From Microbulbifer agarilyticus (GTDB lineage Bacteria; Pseudomonadota; Gammaproteobacteria; Pseudomonadales; Cellvibrionaceae): a stretch of 64,000 nt of DNA. This document shows, piece after piece, positions 29,662 through 37,512 of the stretch. The position numbers were made by a program, and so were the translations under genes. A model generated the notes under the pieces. The model was not told the DNA's origin, searched no databases, and saw only the letters and a program-made list of their open reading frames with translations. How positions within the stretch are numbered: the first letter of the stretch is position 1; every line of letters starts with the position of its first letter. The stretch spans positions 930,001 to 994,000 of the forward strand of contig NZ_JAHVKO010000001.1 in NCBI RefSeq assembly GCF_019800665.1. The letters are read 5' to 3'.

Positions 29662-30144
29662 ATGACCAAACCAATCCCACCACATCATTTCCGCTGGCTC
29701 TCATTCGAGCAGCTTACGGCGGACGAGCTCTACGAAATCCTGCGCGTGCGCCAGCAGGTCTTCGCTGTAGAACAGGAAAGTATTTACCTGGATGTGGACG
29801 GTAAAGACCAGCATGCAAAGCACCTGGTGTGCTGGGATACTGAATCTACCACGCCCACCCTACTCGCTTATCTGCGCGTGGTTGCACCCGGAAAGAAATA
29901 TGCCGAGCCATCTATCGGCCGCGTGCTAACCCGCGAAAGCGCACGGGGTACAGGCATTGGTAAAGAATTAATGCGCCTGGGTGTCGAGCACACCCTGCGG
30001 GAACACCCGCAGGCCGCCATCCGTATTTCAGCACAACTGTACTTGAAGCGCTTTTATGAAGAGTTTGGTTTTACCCAGGTCTCCGACGTCTACGACGAAG
30101 ACGGCATTCCCCATATTGAAATGTTGCGTCAGCCAGAGCCCTGA
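29662..30144 (+). CDS. ElaA-type GNAT N-acetyltransferase
   Basis: 160 residues from ATG 29662. FRWLSFEQLTADELYEILRVRQQVFAVEQ is the ElaA family start, and the acetyl-CoA loop reads IGRVLTRESARGTGIGKELM (R-x-x-x-G-x-G-x-G/A). RISAQLYLKRFYEEFGF is the typical C-terminal strand-helix. Acetyl acceptor unknown. Downstream of the DUF4442 gene. Confidence 0.85.
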   Translation: MTKPIPPHHFRWLSFEQLTADELYEILRVRQQVFAVEQESIYLDVDGKDQHAKHLVCWDTESTTPTLLAYLRVVAPGKKYAEPSIGRVLTRESARGTGIGKELMRLGVEHTLREHPQAAIRISAQLYLKRFYEEFGFTQVSDVYDEDGIPHIEMLRQPEP

Positions 30145-30212
30145 AAACAAGCTCAAAACCCGCCCAAAAAACACTCACCCCACATGTTTGACTAAAGTCA
30201 AAAAACGCAATC

Positions 30213-30234
30213 TATATCAAAACTTTTTGATATA
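30213..30234. promoter_or_regulatory. Palindromic operator A1 (shared with metK)
   Basis: Ten-bp perfect arms, TATATCAAAA and TTTTGATATA, around a 2-nt centre; 62 bp before the methyltransferase start. The same 22-bp pattern recurs at 43317-43338 before metK with 19 of 22 positions identical. A SAM-cycle repressor site is likely (SahR-type regulators that sense S-adenosylhomocysteine are known); the regulator itself is not in this window. Confidence 0.75.
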
Positions 30235-30295
30235 AAACGCTCACTTTCTGCGTTAAGGTTTCTCAAAACAGAGTAACAATAAAGCGAGAGCCCTC

Positions 30296-31096
30296 ATGAG
30301 CAAAGCCTATAACGAGATGTCTTATGTTGAAGTTGCTGCGATTTACAACGACATCAACAATATCCCGCTCGATGCGGCCGCCGACCTCGGTAAAGCAGCC
30401 GCAGACCTTGTAGGTGAAGGAGCCAAGATCATGGACTTCGGTGGTGGTGCCGGACGTATCTCCGTGCCTATCGCATCCCACACGGACATGATCGCCATGG
30501 ATATTGAGCACCACATGCTCAAGGCATCCAAAAAACTAGCCGAAGACCGCAACATTCGCGCGCGCCAGTCTGTTGGCACCGTTCTGCAAACGCCGTTCGC
30601 AACCAACACCTTCGACGCGGTGATCACCACCAATGTACTGCACCAGGTTGAATTTTGGCGTGATGCGCTGAAAGAAGCCGCTCGCGTTCTGAAGCCCGAG
30701 GGTGTATTCATTATCGGTCGCGATGTACTGGACGAAGAGTCCAATGCGAGCGCCCTGCGCAGCCAGTCCCGTATGTTCACCGTGGATATCGCCCCCGAAA
30801 TGCGCCCCACCGATGCCGCTGGCCCCACTCTGTTCCAGGAAATTCAAAAACTCGGCGGTCAGATGACCCGCCCGGTTGTTGGATGCAAGTGGATCGAAAA
30901 GGTTTCCATTGCGGAAATTATGGATCGCATGGAAAACGGGGTTCATAACGAAACCTGGAGCCTGAGCCGCGAGCAAATTGATGCGCTGATGGCCAAGGTA
31001 CGCCCGTGGGCAGAGTCGCATTTCGACGATATTCACGCAGTCGAAGACGTTCAATGGGAGTTCCACCTCTACCCAATTAACGGTATTGGCAAGTAA
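30296..31096 (+). CDS. Class I SAM-dependent methyltransferase
   Basis: 266 residues, cytosolic. Motif I is DFGGGAGR (residues 47-54), the acidic motif II MDIEHHML, and the post-motif region FDAVITTNVLHQV, standard for Rossmann methyltransferases. A C-terminal part of about 100 residues has no motif I know. The acceptor is not recognisable. It is the first gene of a seven-gene run whose later members recycle S-adenosylhomocysteine and homocysteine, so it is probably the high-flux reaction the operon serves. A Trm112-like zinc protein three genes on could be its partner subunit, because Trm112 proteins stabilise and activate methyltransferases. A palindrome 62 bp upstream is shared with metK. 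Confidence 0.85.
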   Translation: MSKAYNEMSYVEVAAIYNDINNIPLDAAADLGKAAADLVGEGAKIMDFGGGAGRISVPIASHTDMIAMDIEHHMLKASKKLAEDRNIRARQSVGTVLQTPFATNTFDAVITTNVLHQVEFWRDALKEAARVLKPEGVFIIGRDVLDEESNASALRSQSRMFTVDIAPEMRPTDAAGPTLFQEIQKLGGQMTRPVVGCKWIEKVSIAEIMDRMENGVHNETWSLSREQIDALMAKVRPWAESHFDDIHAVEDVQWEFHLYPINGIGK

Positions 31097-31166
31097 GGTA
31101 TACGGGGGACGCCAATCCCCCGCTCTCTCCGAACTCGAATAATGATAACGACTGCAAGAGTACCGT

Positions 31167-32540
31167 ATGGACAAGCGCCTTCTGATATTAAAAGCATTTC
31201 AGCTTACCCTGCCGCGCGCTGCGGCTGGCTGGCTATTCGCGCTGCTCACAAGTAATTTCAATCGTATTGCTATTTACGACCTCGGGATCACCGCCGTTGT
31301 AATTACCAGCCTGCTGGGGCTCTACCATTTCCTCTCCCCATTCCAGGTTATTTACGGCCGTATCGCAGACAGGATTCCGATCTTTGGTCTGCATCGAACA
31401 CCCTATGTAATGATTGGCATGACGGTCTCCGCAATCGCGGTCGCCACACTGCCCTACATTGTGGTTCCCATGTCGCAAACGCCCAACGAATTTCTCGGGG
31501 TGACTTTTCCATACATCACGTATATCGCTGCATTTATCGTTCTGGTTATCTTCGGTATTGGTTTTGCCGGGGCCGGCGCCAACCACCTGGCACTGGTTGC
31601 CGAAGTGATTCCCGAGCGCAGCCGCGGGCTCGTGACCGCGCTGATCTGGACCATGCTTATCGTCGGCATGATCGTGTCGCTGCAGTTCATTCGCCACTAT
31701 ATGCCCATCTACGATGAGCAAACTATGCGTGAGCTGTATCTGCTTTCTATTCCGGTAGTGGCAATCACCACACTGCTTGGTTTGATCGGCGTCGACAAAC
31801 CTCGCACAGCAGAATCCGCTGCCGCATCAGATAGCAAACTGGACGCGGAAGAACACGCTAGCCTGAAAGACTTCGCAGTGGATGTGGCCAGTAACTCGAC
31901 GGTTAGAAACTTCTTCGCCTTCATCTTTCTGTTTATGTTTGGCTACAGCCTGCAGGACAACATTCTGGAAGTCTTTGGTGCTGAAGTACTCCAGATGACG
32001 GTCGGCGAAACGGGCCGCTTCCAGCAAATTTGGGGCACCGGTGCAATCATCGGCATGTTCTTGATGGGATCCCTGGTGTTCCGCGTTGGCATATCCAAGA
32101 TCGCCGCCATCACCTTTGGTATCACCGGCATCGGTTTCTCGATGTTCGCACTGGCCGTAGGCGCCTACCTACCTTCAGAAACCCTGGTTAACTATTCGCT
32201 TGCCAGCATGGGATTCTTCAATGGATTTGCCCTGGTAGGCACGCTCACCAGCATGATGGAGTTCACGACGGACAAAGAACGCGGTGCATATATCGGCCTT
32301 TGGGGGCTGGCCATCGCATTTGCCAACGGGCTCGCCTCCATGGCTGGTGGCCAGCTGGTGACCTCGTTGATCGAAAGCGGCATGTTCAGCCCCTCAGACG
32401 GCTTCGCCATCATCTTCTTCGTTGAAGGACTTATCAGCCTGTACAGCCTGTACTTCCTGTGGCGAGTGAATGTTGAGAGCTTCCACAAGCGCATCAGCAA
32501 AGATGGTCTCAGTAACGCCATGGCGTCTGACCTTGGTTAA
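31167..32540 (+). CDS. PucC/BCD-family MFS protein, copy 1
   Basis: 457 residues, about 12 membrane segments. The N-terminal stretch LLTSNFNRIAIYDLGITA, then YHFLSPFQVIYGRIADRIPIFGLHRTPYVMIG, matches the PucC/LhaA pattern, in which the loop after helix 2 reads R-x-P-x-F-G-x-R-R-T-P-Y rather than the general MFS D-R-x-G-R-R. PucC proteins act in assembly of light-harvesting complexes and are thought to handle bacteriochlorophyll. No photosynthesis genes occur in this window, so a transport role for a pigment-like or other product is possible. Sits between the methyltransferase and a second copy. Confidence 0.75.
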   Translation: MDKRLLILKAFQLTLPRAAAGWLFALLTSNFNRIAIYDLGITAVVITSLLGLYHFLSPFQVIYGRIADRIPIFGLHRTPYVMIGMTVSAIAVATLPYIVVPMSQTPNEFLGVTFPYITYIAAFIVLVIFGIGFAGAGANHLALVAEVIPERSRGLVTALIWTMLIVGMIVSLQFIRHYMPIYDEQTMRELYLLSIPVVAITTLLGLIGVDKPRTAESAAASDSKLDAEEHASLKDFAVDVASNSTVRNFFAFIFLFMFGYSLQDNILEVFGAEVLQMTVGETGRFQQIWGTGAIIGMFLMGSLVFRVGISKIAAITFGITGIGFSMFALAVGAYLPSETLVNYSLASMGFFNGFALVGTLTSMMEFTTDKERGAYIGLWGLAIAFANGLASMAGGQLVTSLIESGMFSPSDGFAIIFFVEGLISLYSLYFLWRVNVESFHKRISKDGLSNAMASDLG

Positions 32541-32573
32541 CCCTGCAAATAATTCAAATAAAGGTGTATCGAA

Positions 32574-33998
32574 ATGAAAGTAAGTGAGGGTCAGGCAAAA
32601 TTGCAGTTTACCCTGCAGAAGATCGCCATCGCCTGGAGCTTTTGCATGGTGGTGACGAGCTTCAACCGCATCGCCATTATTGAAATGGGGCTGCCTGCAG
32701 CAATCATCTCCCTGCTCATCGGGGTTTACACGCTGTTCGGCCCCATCCAGCCAATTATCGGCCGTATGTGTGAGCGCTGGCCGATCTTCGGCTATCGTCG
32801 TACCCCATACATGCTACTGGGCACCCTGCTCGGCAGCTTTGCATTCCCGCTGATGCCCGGCGTACTTGTTGATATGCAAGCGGGCAGCACCCTGGCGTAT
32901 TTCTACTGTCTACTGCTGTTCTGCGCCTTTGGTATCTGTATTGCCATGCAGGCAAATGTGTTCCTCGATCTGCTCAACGACGTTACCACCAAGGAAAGTC
33001 GCTCACGCGTGGTTACCCTCACCTGGACCGTACAGGCCCTGGCCATGGCGGGATGGGCATGGGTATTTGGTGCACTGATGCCGGTGTACAGCCTGGAGGC
33101 CATGCAGGATCTCTACAATCTGACCCCGATCGTAATGATCAGCATTACGATTCTTGGCCTGATCAAACTGGAAACCCGACTGACACCGGAACAGCTTCAG
33201 GAAATTAAGACCAACCCGCCCAAGCCGGTAAAGCTGCTTGAGCCGATGAAGGAGTCTATGGCGGTACTCGCCTACAACCGTCAGGCACTGCTCTTCTTTG
33301 TCTTTATTATCTTTTCCCTGCTGTCGGTATTCCTACAAGACATGCTACAGGAACTGTGGGCGGCGGACCTGTTTGGCTTAGCCGCGGGTGAGTCCACTAT
33401 TTATCAGCGCTTCTACAACGGTATTCAGACCGTTGGTATGGCGGCCTGCGGAATCTTTGTCGGCGTAACGGCGAAGAAACGCTTACAAGCAAAGAAAGCT
33501 GCTGGTCTTTCCGTTGAAGATGAAAAAACCCTGCCACTAGATTTCGGCAAAAAGCTGATGCTGATTGGTGCATCGCTTTCCATTATCGGATTCGGCCTGC
33601 TGGCCTGGGCCGCCTGGCTGCAAAACCTGACCCTGTTCAACGTGTTTTACTGCTACAGCGCCTTTGCACTCGGACTGCTGGTATTCCCCTCCATTAGCTT
33701 TATGGCTGACATGACCGTCGAGGGTCAGGAAAGCCGCTACCTCGGACTGTGGAGCCTCGGACAAGTAATTGGTTTGTTCCTTTCCTTTACCGTCAGTGGC
33801 TGCCTGTATTCCCTGCTGGTAGAAAGCCAAGTACTGACCGCCAATATTGCTTTCGCTCTCATCTTTGTCTTGCAGGCACTGATGGTTGTCTTCAGCTACC
33901 TGGTTGTACGCAATGTAACCATCGAAGGCCTCAACGAGGCAGCAGAACAAGAACCTGATGCTCCGATTACGGCCGACTTACAACCAACTACCAAATAA
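32574..33998 (+). CDS. PucC/BCD-family MFS protein, copy 2
   Basis: 474 residues. VVTSFNRIAIIEMGLPAAIISLL and the loop GRMCERWPIFGYRRTPYMLLG are an even closer match to PucC/LhaA than copy 1. It starts 34 bp after copy 1, and both share order and motifs, so they arose by duplication and may form a heterodimer or carry two related compounds. A long cytoplasmic loop (about residues 295-325, KKRLQAKKAAGLSVEDEKTL) is specific to this copy. Inner membrane. Ligand unproven. Confidence 0.78.
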   Translation: MKVSEGQAKLQFTLQKIAIAWSFCMVVTSFNRIAIIEMGLPAAIISLLIGVYTLFGPIQPIIGRMCERWPIFGYRRTPYMLLGTLLGSFAFPLMPGVLVDMQAGSTLAYFYCLLLFCAFGICIAMQANVFLDLLNDVTTKESRSRVVTLTWTVQALAMAGWAWVFGALMPVYSLEAMQDLYNLTPIVMISITILGLIKLETRLTPEQLQEIKTNPPKPVKLLEPMKESMAVLAYNRQALLFFVFIIFSLLSVFLQDMLQELWAADLFGLAAGESTIYQRFYNGIQTVGMAACGIFVGVTAKKRLQAKKAAGLSVEDEKTLPLDFGKKLMLIGASLSIIGFGLLAWAAWLQNLTLFNVFYCYSAFALGLLVFPSISFMADMTVEGQESRYLGLWSLGQVIGLFLSFTVSGCLYSLLVESQVLTANIAFALIFVLQALMVVFSYLVVRNVTIEGLNEAAEQEPDAPITADLQPTTK

Positions 33999-34035
33999 CA
34001 CCGAATAAGTAATACCCAAAAACGGGAGAGACATA

Positions 34036-34275
34036 ATGAACATTCAAGATTACCTGGACATTCTCCGCTGCCCTCACTGTACCGCTGAAAACAAGGGCCT
34101 CCTGTCTGAAGTGAAAAGTGATTGGCTGGGCTGCAGCGACTGTGGCCGCCAATATCCGATGGTTGAAGGCATCCCAGTTATGCTTCCTGAAGAAGGCGAT
34201 AAGTGGCGCGGCGTTGCGGCAAGCGAACTCCCCACCATTTCGTCGCACGATCGCTTCGTTAACAGCGCTGACTGA
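34036..34275 (+). CDS. Trm112-like zinc protein
   Basis: 79 residues. Two CxxC pairs (CPHC at 12-15, CSDC at 33-36) and the ending YPMVEGIPVMLPEE match the Trm112/YcaR (UPF0434) fold: a zinc ribbon with a beta tail. In eukaryotes and archaea Trm112 binds SAM methyltransferases and covers a hydrophobic face. Placed 37 bp after PucC copy 2 and in one operon with a methyltransferase, it is a likely activator of that enzyme. A weak ribosome site (GGGAGAG) is present. Confidence 0.8.
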   Translation: MNIQDYLDILRCPHCTAENKGLLSEVKSDWLGCSDCGRQYPMVEGIPVMLPEEGDKWRGVAASELPTISSHDRFVNSAD

Positions 34276-34406
34276 AATCCTGGCACCAAGGTGATGGAGT
34301 AGATCTGCCACGATCGCTCCATTTACCTTTAAGACCGCGCGAGAAATAACAACGAATAAACACAAACGTGACTGACAACAGTCGCGTCCGGTTGAGGTAT
34401 TGAGAT

Positions 34407-35519
34407 ATGTGGAAGACAGACCTGTTTCCAACGCAGCTCGTGGGCAGCTATGTAAAACCCCGCTGGCTCGCAGACCATAACAAGGTTTACCAGAAAGAAG
34501 GCACCTGGTGGAACGTAGAACAAGATCTACTTCCTGAAGCCATCGATGATGCTGTGCGCTTGGCCGTCTACGATCAGAACATGGCCGGCATGACATTCGC
34601 CACCGACGGTGAAGTACGCCGACAAACCTTTAGCGGCCACTTCTACGGCCTGAAAGGTATCGATCAGGAAAACCCGGAAGAATTTACCAACTTCCACAAT
34701 GATATTACCGAATATCTGAAAATGAAGCAGAAGGCCACCAATGTCGGTGCCGATCTAAAAAAAGAAGAAGCTCCCAAGCAGACCCACAAGGTTTTGTTCC
34801 CCGCAGTACGGGAGAAAATCCAGTGGCCTGGCCCGATGGTTGTCAGTGACATTCCATTCCTGAAGCGCTATGCCGCAAACCGCAGCAAAATCACCGTAAT
34901 TGGCCCTGTTACCCTCTCCTACCGACTGGTAGATGCAGGCGTGTATCCAGATCAGGCGGCTTTGTGCTTTGCGATTGCCGATGCGCTGAATCAGGAACTA
35001 AAAGCCCTGGCAGCGGCCGGTGTGGATCTGATCCAGATCGACGAGCCGGAAGTGCACTTCCGTTACAGCCAGTGTCAGGACTTTGCCGTCGAAGCCATCA
35101 ACCGCATGGTTCGCGGCGTAGACTGCCTCACTTCTGTGCACGTTTGCTACGGCTACTCAAAGAATATCGCACTCAAAGAACCAAGCCCTATCTACCCGAA
35201 AGCGGTATCGCTGGTTGCCGAGTCCGACATCGATGCCATCCATACAGAATACGCACAACCCGGCCATACGCCAGACTTCCTGCAGTCTGTTGGTAACAAG
35301 CTGGTTGCCATCGGTGTTCTCAATCTGGACCCACAGGGTCAGGTAGAGGAAGTGGAATCCATCCGCAAGATGATCATTGAGGCGATAGAAGTCATCCCGA
35401 AAGAGCGCATCAGCCTGGCACCGGATTGCGGTATGTGGTTCCTCGAGCGCGACTTTGCCTTCCGCAAAATCCAATCAATGTGTCTTGCTGCAAGCTCCCT
35501 CCGAAACCAGTTTGGTTGA
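34407..35519 (+). CDS. Core-MetE methionine synthase-like protein (cobalamin-independent, catalytic domain only)
   Basis: 370 residues, corresponding to the C-terminal catalytic half of MetE; the folate-binding N-terminal half is missing. Zinc ligands are visible as HVCYG (near residues 243-245) and the late cysteine in LAPDCGMW (near 340), and LIQIDEPEVHF carries the homocysteine-site aspartate and glutamate. Core-MetE proteins methylate homocysteine, sometimes with donors other than methyl-folate. In this operon it would rebuild methionine from the homocysteine produced by the methyltransferase and adenosylhomocysteinase. The 131-bp gap before it shows no extra gene. Methyl donor unknown. 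Confidence 0.8.
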   Translation: MWKTDLFPTQLVGSYVKPRWLADHNKVYQKEGTWWNVEQDLLPEAIDDAVRLAVYDQNMAGMTFATDGEVRRQTFSGHFYGLKGIDQENPEEFTNFHNDITEYLKMKQKATNVGADLKKEEAPKQTHKVLFPAVREKIQWPGPMVVSDIPFLKRYAANRSKITVIGPVTLSYRLVDAGVYPDQAALCFAIADALNQELKALAAAGVDLIQIDEPEVHFRYSQCQDFAVEAINRMVRGVDCLTSVHVCYGYSKNIALKEPSPIYPKAVSLVAESDIDAIHTEYAQPGHTPDFLQSVGNKLVAIGVLNLDPQGQVEEVESIRKMIIEAIEVIPKERISLAPDCGMWFLERDFAFRKIQSMCLAASSLRNQFG

Positions 35520-35532
35520 TATTGGAGGAATT

Positions 35533-36156
35533 GTGGGAACCCGAAAAACCCTTGCGGATCTGGTTCGGCAACTGCAGCTGCAACTGAACCCTGCTGTATC
35601 AGTGGACCCGGAGAATGTGAAGAGCATCCGGGTTCACTGTTACAGAGATGCGGCTGATCCTGCAGTATTAGACAACCTGAATAATTGCTTTCAACAGCAA
35701 CTCCCTATTCCTCAGCACACACCGGAAAGCTACACCGCTTTTATTCTATCTAAACCGTCTTTCAACGACGGCGTGATTGAAATCCATGCGTTGGAATGCC
35801 TCGACAACGATAGTCATCCAAATGGCGAGCTTTGGGTAAAATTAAAGTCGGGGGCGGCCCTGGCAGCTGCTTATGACCTTCCGCAGGAGAAGCCAGCGTT
35901 ACCGCTGGCAGAGCTGCAGACTACCCTGCTTGGGGCCGTCGAATTACCCAATGTAACGCCCGCCATTCAATCCAGCGGCCCCGAGTGGCTGTGCAGCCCA
36001 ATGGTATGTGACGAAGACTCTTGGTTGTTACCAGCCATCGAAACACCCCTAGATGTTCCTGAGCGTTTCGCCGGGCACTGCTACATCAAACTCGTTACCG
36101 AAAACCACCCTGCCGGGCGAACGATACGCACAGCAGCAGAAGAGACAAATAAATGA
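35533..36156 (+). CDS. RidA-like domain protein, tentative
   Basis: 207 residues from GTG 35533, chosen because GGAGG lies four bases upstream; an in-frame TTG at 35455 would overlap the preceding gene by 65 bp. The first 110 residues, with KTLADLVRQLQLQLN, VKSIRVHCYRDAADPAVLDNLN and ending VIEIHALEC, follow the strand-helix order of RidA/YjgF enamine deaminases, but the catalytic arginine is not obvious. The C-terminal 90 residues are unlike anything I recognise. Ends with an ATGA overlap into the adenosine kinase gene, so both are translationally coupled. Function unknown. Confidence 0.45.
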   Translation: MGTRKTLADLVRQLQLQLNPAVSVDPENVKSIRVHCYRDAADPAVLDNLNNCFQQQLPIPQHTPESYTAFILSKPSFNDGVIEIHALECLDNDSHPNGELWVKLKSGAALAAAYDLPQEKPALPLAELQTTLLGAVELPNVTPAIQSSGPEWLCSPMVCDEDSWLLPAIETPLDVPERFAGHCYIKLVTENHPAGRTIRTAAEETNK

Positions 36157-37154
36157 GTAACTATCATGTGTATGGACTGGGCGCAGCCCTGGTCGATACG
36201 GAAATTGAAGTATCCGATCAAGATCTGCAGACGCTCAAGCTTGAGAAAGGCCTGATGACACTGGCAGATCGCGAACAGCAACAGCAACTGCTCGGCCAGT
36301 TGGAAGACCATCTGATCGCCGCGAAGCGCGCCAGTGGTGGCTCCGCGGCAAATACCGTGATCGCCGCCAGCTACTTTGGCAGCAACACCTTTTACAGCTG
36401 CAAAGTTGCGGCCGACGACAATGGCGATTTCTATCTCAACGACCTGGACTCTGCCGGTGTCGACTATCACCGTACCCTCCAGCGGGAGTCCGGCGACACC
36501 GGGAAATGCCTGGTAATGATTACCCCAGATGCGGAACGCACCATGGTGACCTATCTGGGCATCAGTGAAACGCTTTCTTCCGTAGAGCTGCACCCAGAGG
36601 CGATTGCCGCTGCGGATTACCTCTACTTGGAGGGTTACCTGGTAACCTCCCCAACCGGGCGCGCTGCGGCCATTGAGGCCAGCCGAATCGCGAAAGCCAA
36701 CGGCACTAAGGTGGCCATCAGTCTGTCCGACCCGGGTATCGTGCAGTACTTCCATGACGGACTGCTTGAAATGATTGGTGAAGGCGTCGACCTGCTCTTC
36801 TGCAACCAAGACGAAGCAACAGCCTTTACCAAGGTGGACTCCCTGGACGCAGCAGCTAAACAGCTCAAGCAATACGCAAATTGCTTTGCCATTACCCTGG
36901 GCGCCGAGGGCGCGCTGGTGTTTGACGGCAACGAAGCGGTAAAAGTTGCCTCCAGCCCAGTGAAGGCCGTCGACACTAACGGGGCCGGAGACATGTTCGC
37001 GGGAGCGTTTCTTTACGCTATCACCCATGGACACGATTTCACCTATGCCGCAACGCTGGCAAATCGCGCCGCAGGCACCGTGGTATCTCAGTTCGGCCCG
37101 CGCCTGAAGGCTGAGCAGCACAAGGAGATTTTGCAGGAGCCGGTTGCCGTCTAA
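36153..37154 (+). CDS. Adenosine kinase, PfkB family
   Basis: 333 residues. PfkB signatures: RASGGSAANTVIAASYFG near the N-terminus and the catalytic DTNGAGDMFAGAFLYA near the C-terminus, whose aspartate is the base. The family position next to SAM-cycle genes fits adenosine kinase, converting adenosine to AMP and so pulling the adenosylhomocysteinase reaction forward. Overlaps the RidA-like gene by four bases (ATGA). Last gene of the operon, ended by a hairpin at 37170-37200. Other sugar or nucleoside kinases of the family cannot be excluded. Confidence 0.85.
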   Translation: MSNYHVYGLGAALVDTEIEVSDQDLQTLKLEKGLMTLADREQQQQLLGQLEDHLIAAKRASGGSAANTVIAASYFGSNTFYSCKVAADDNGDFYLNDLDSAGVDYHRTLQRESGDTGKCLVMITPDAERTMVTYLGISETLSSVELHPEAIAAADYLYLEGYLVTSPTGRAAAIEASRIAKANGTKVAISLSDPGIVQYFHDGLLEMIGEGVDLLFCNQDEATAFTKVDSLDAAAKQLKQYANCFAITLGAEGALVFDGNEAVKVASSPVKAVDTNGAGDMFAGAFLYAITHGHDFTYAATLANRAAGTVVSQFGPRLKAEQHKEILQEPVAV

Positions 37155-37169
37155 CGGCAAGTCCGCACA

Positions 37170-37200
37170 AGGGGTATTCCTGAGCAGTCAGGATACCCCT
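37170..37200 (+). terminator. Terminator after adenosine kinase
   Basis: Stem AGGGGTAT-T-CCTGA / TCAGGATACCCCT with one bulged T and a tiny loop, followed by a T/C-rich stretch. 15 bp past the stop codon. Confidence 0.7.
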
Positions 37201-37467
37201 GTTACTTCTTCCTCAATTCTCTCTAAGCTCTCTCCTATCCTCGCCGCTTTCCTCTTTTCTACCTCACCGCTGTCCTTTCTCATATTCACACAACTTCCCT
37301 ACTCTTAACTTCATGGTTTCCATGCTGGCACCGTGGCCATTAAAAATTACTAAATCGACACAACACAGAATTGTTGTCGTCGACACAAAGCAATCCGCGA
37401 AGTAGATAGCTAAAGGGATACAAATGAGAAAAGCTGGGAAGGTGTGAGCAACAAACGGGCATAAAAA
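37201..37467. other. Intergenic region between two convergent genes
   Basis: T/C-rich plus-strand sequence (CTTCCTC, CTCTCTCC runs) after the adenosine kinase terminator, then mixed sequence up to the TonB terminator. I see no gene, promoter or conserved structure here. Confidence 0.5.
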
Positions 37468-37485
37468 TGCCCGCCGAAGCGGGCA
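37468..37485 (-). terminator. Terminator of the second TonB receptor
   Basis: Perfect stem TGCCCGC / GCGGGCA with a 4-nt loop; on the minus strand TTTTT follows. It lies 28 bp past the receptor stop. Confidence 0.85.
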
Positions 37486-37512
37486 AAGTCACACTCAATA
37501 AGGCGAGAACGA

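Noticed and set aside
34276-34406. Possible riboswitch or small gene before core-MetE
   Set aside because: The 131-bp gap shows a partial dyad only (GGAGTAG...CTCCATT) and no open frame with a start signal; insufficient support.
36081-37160. A 359-codon open frame antisense to adenosine kinase
   Set aside because: Coincides with the PfkB gene and lacks any family pattern.
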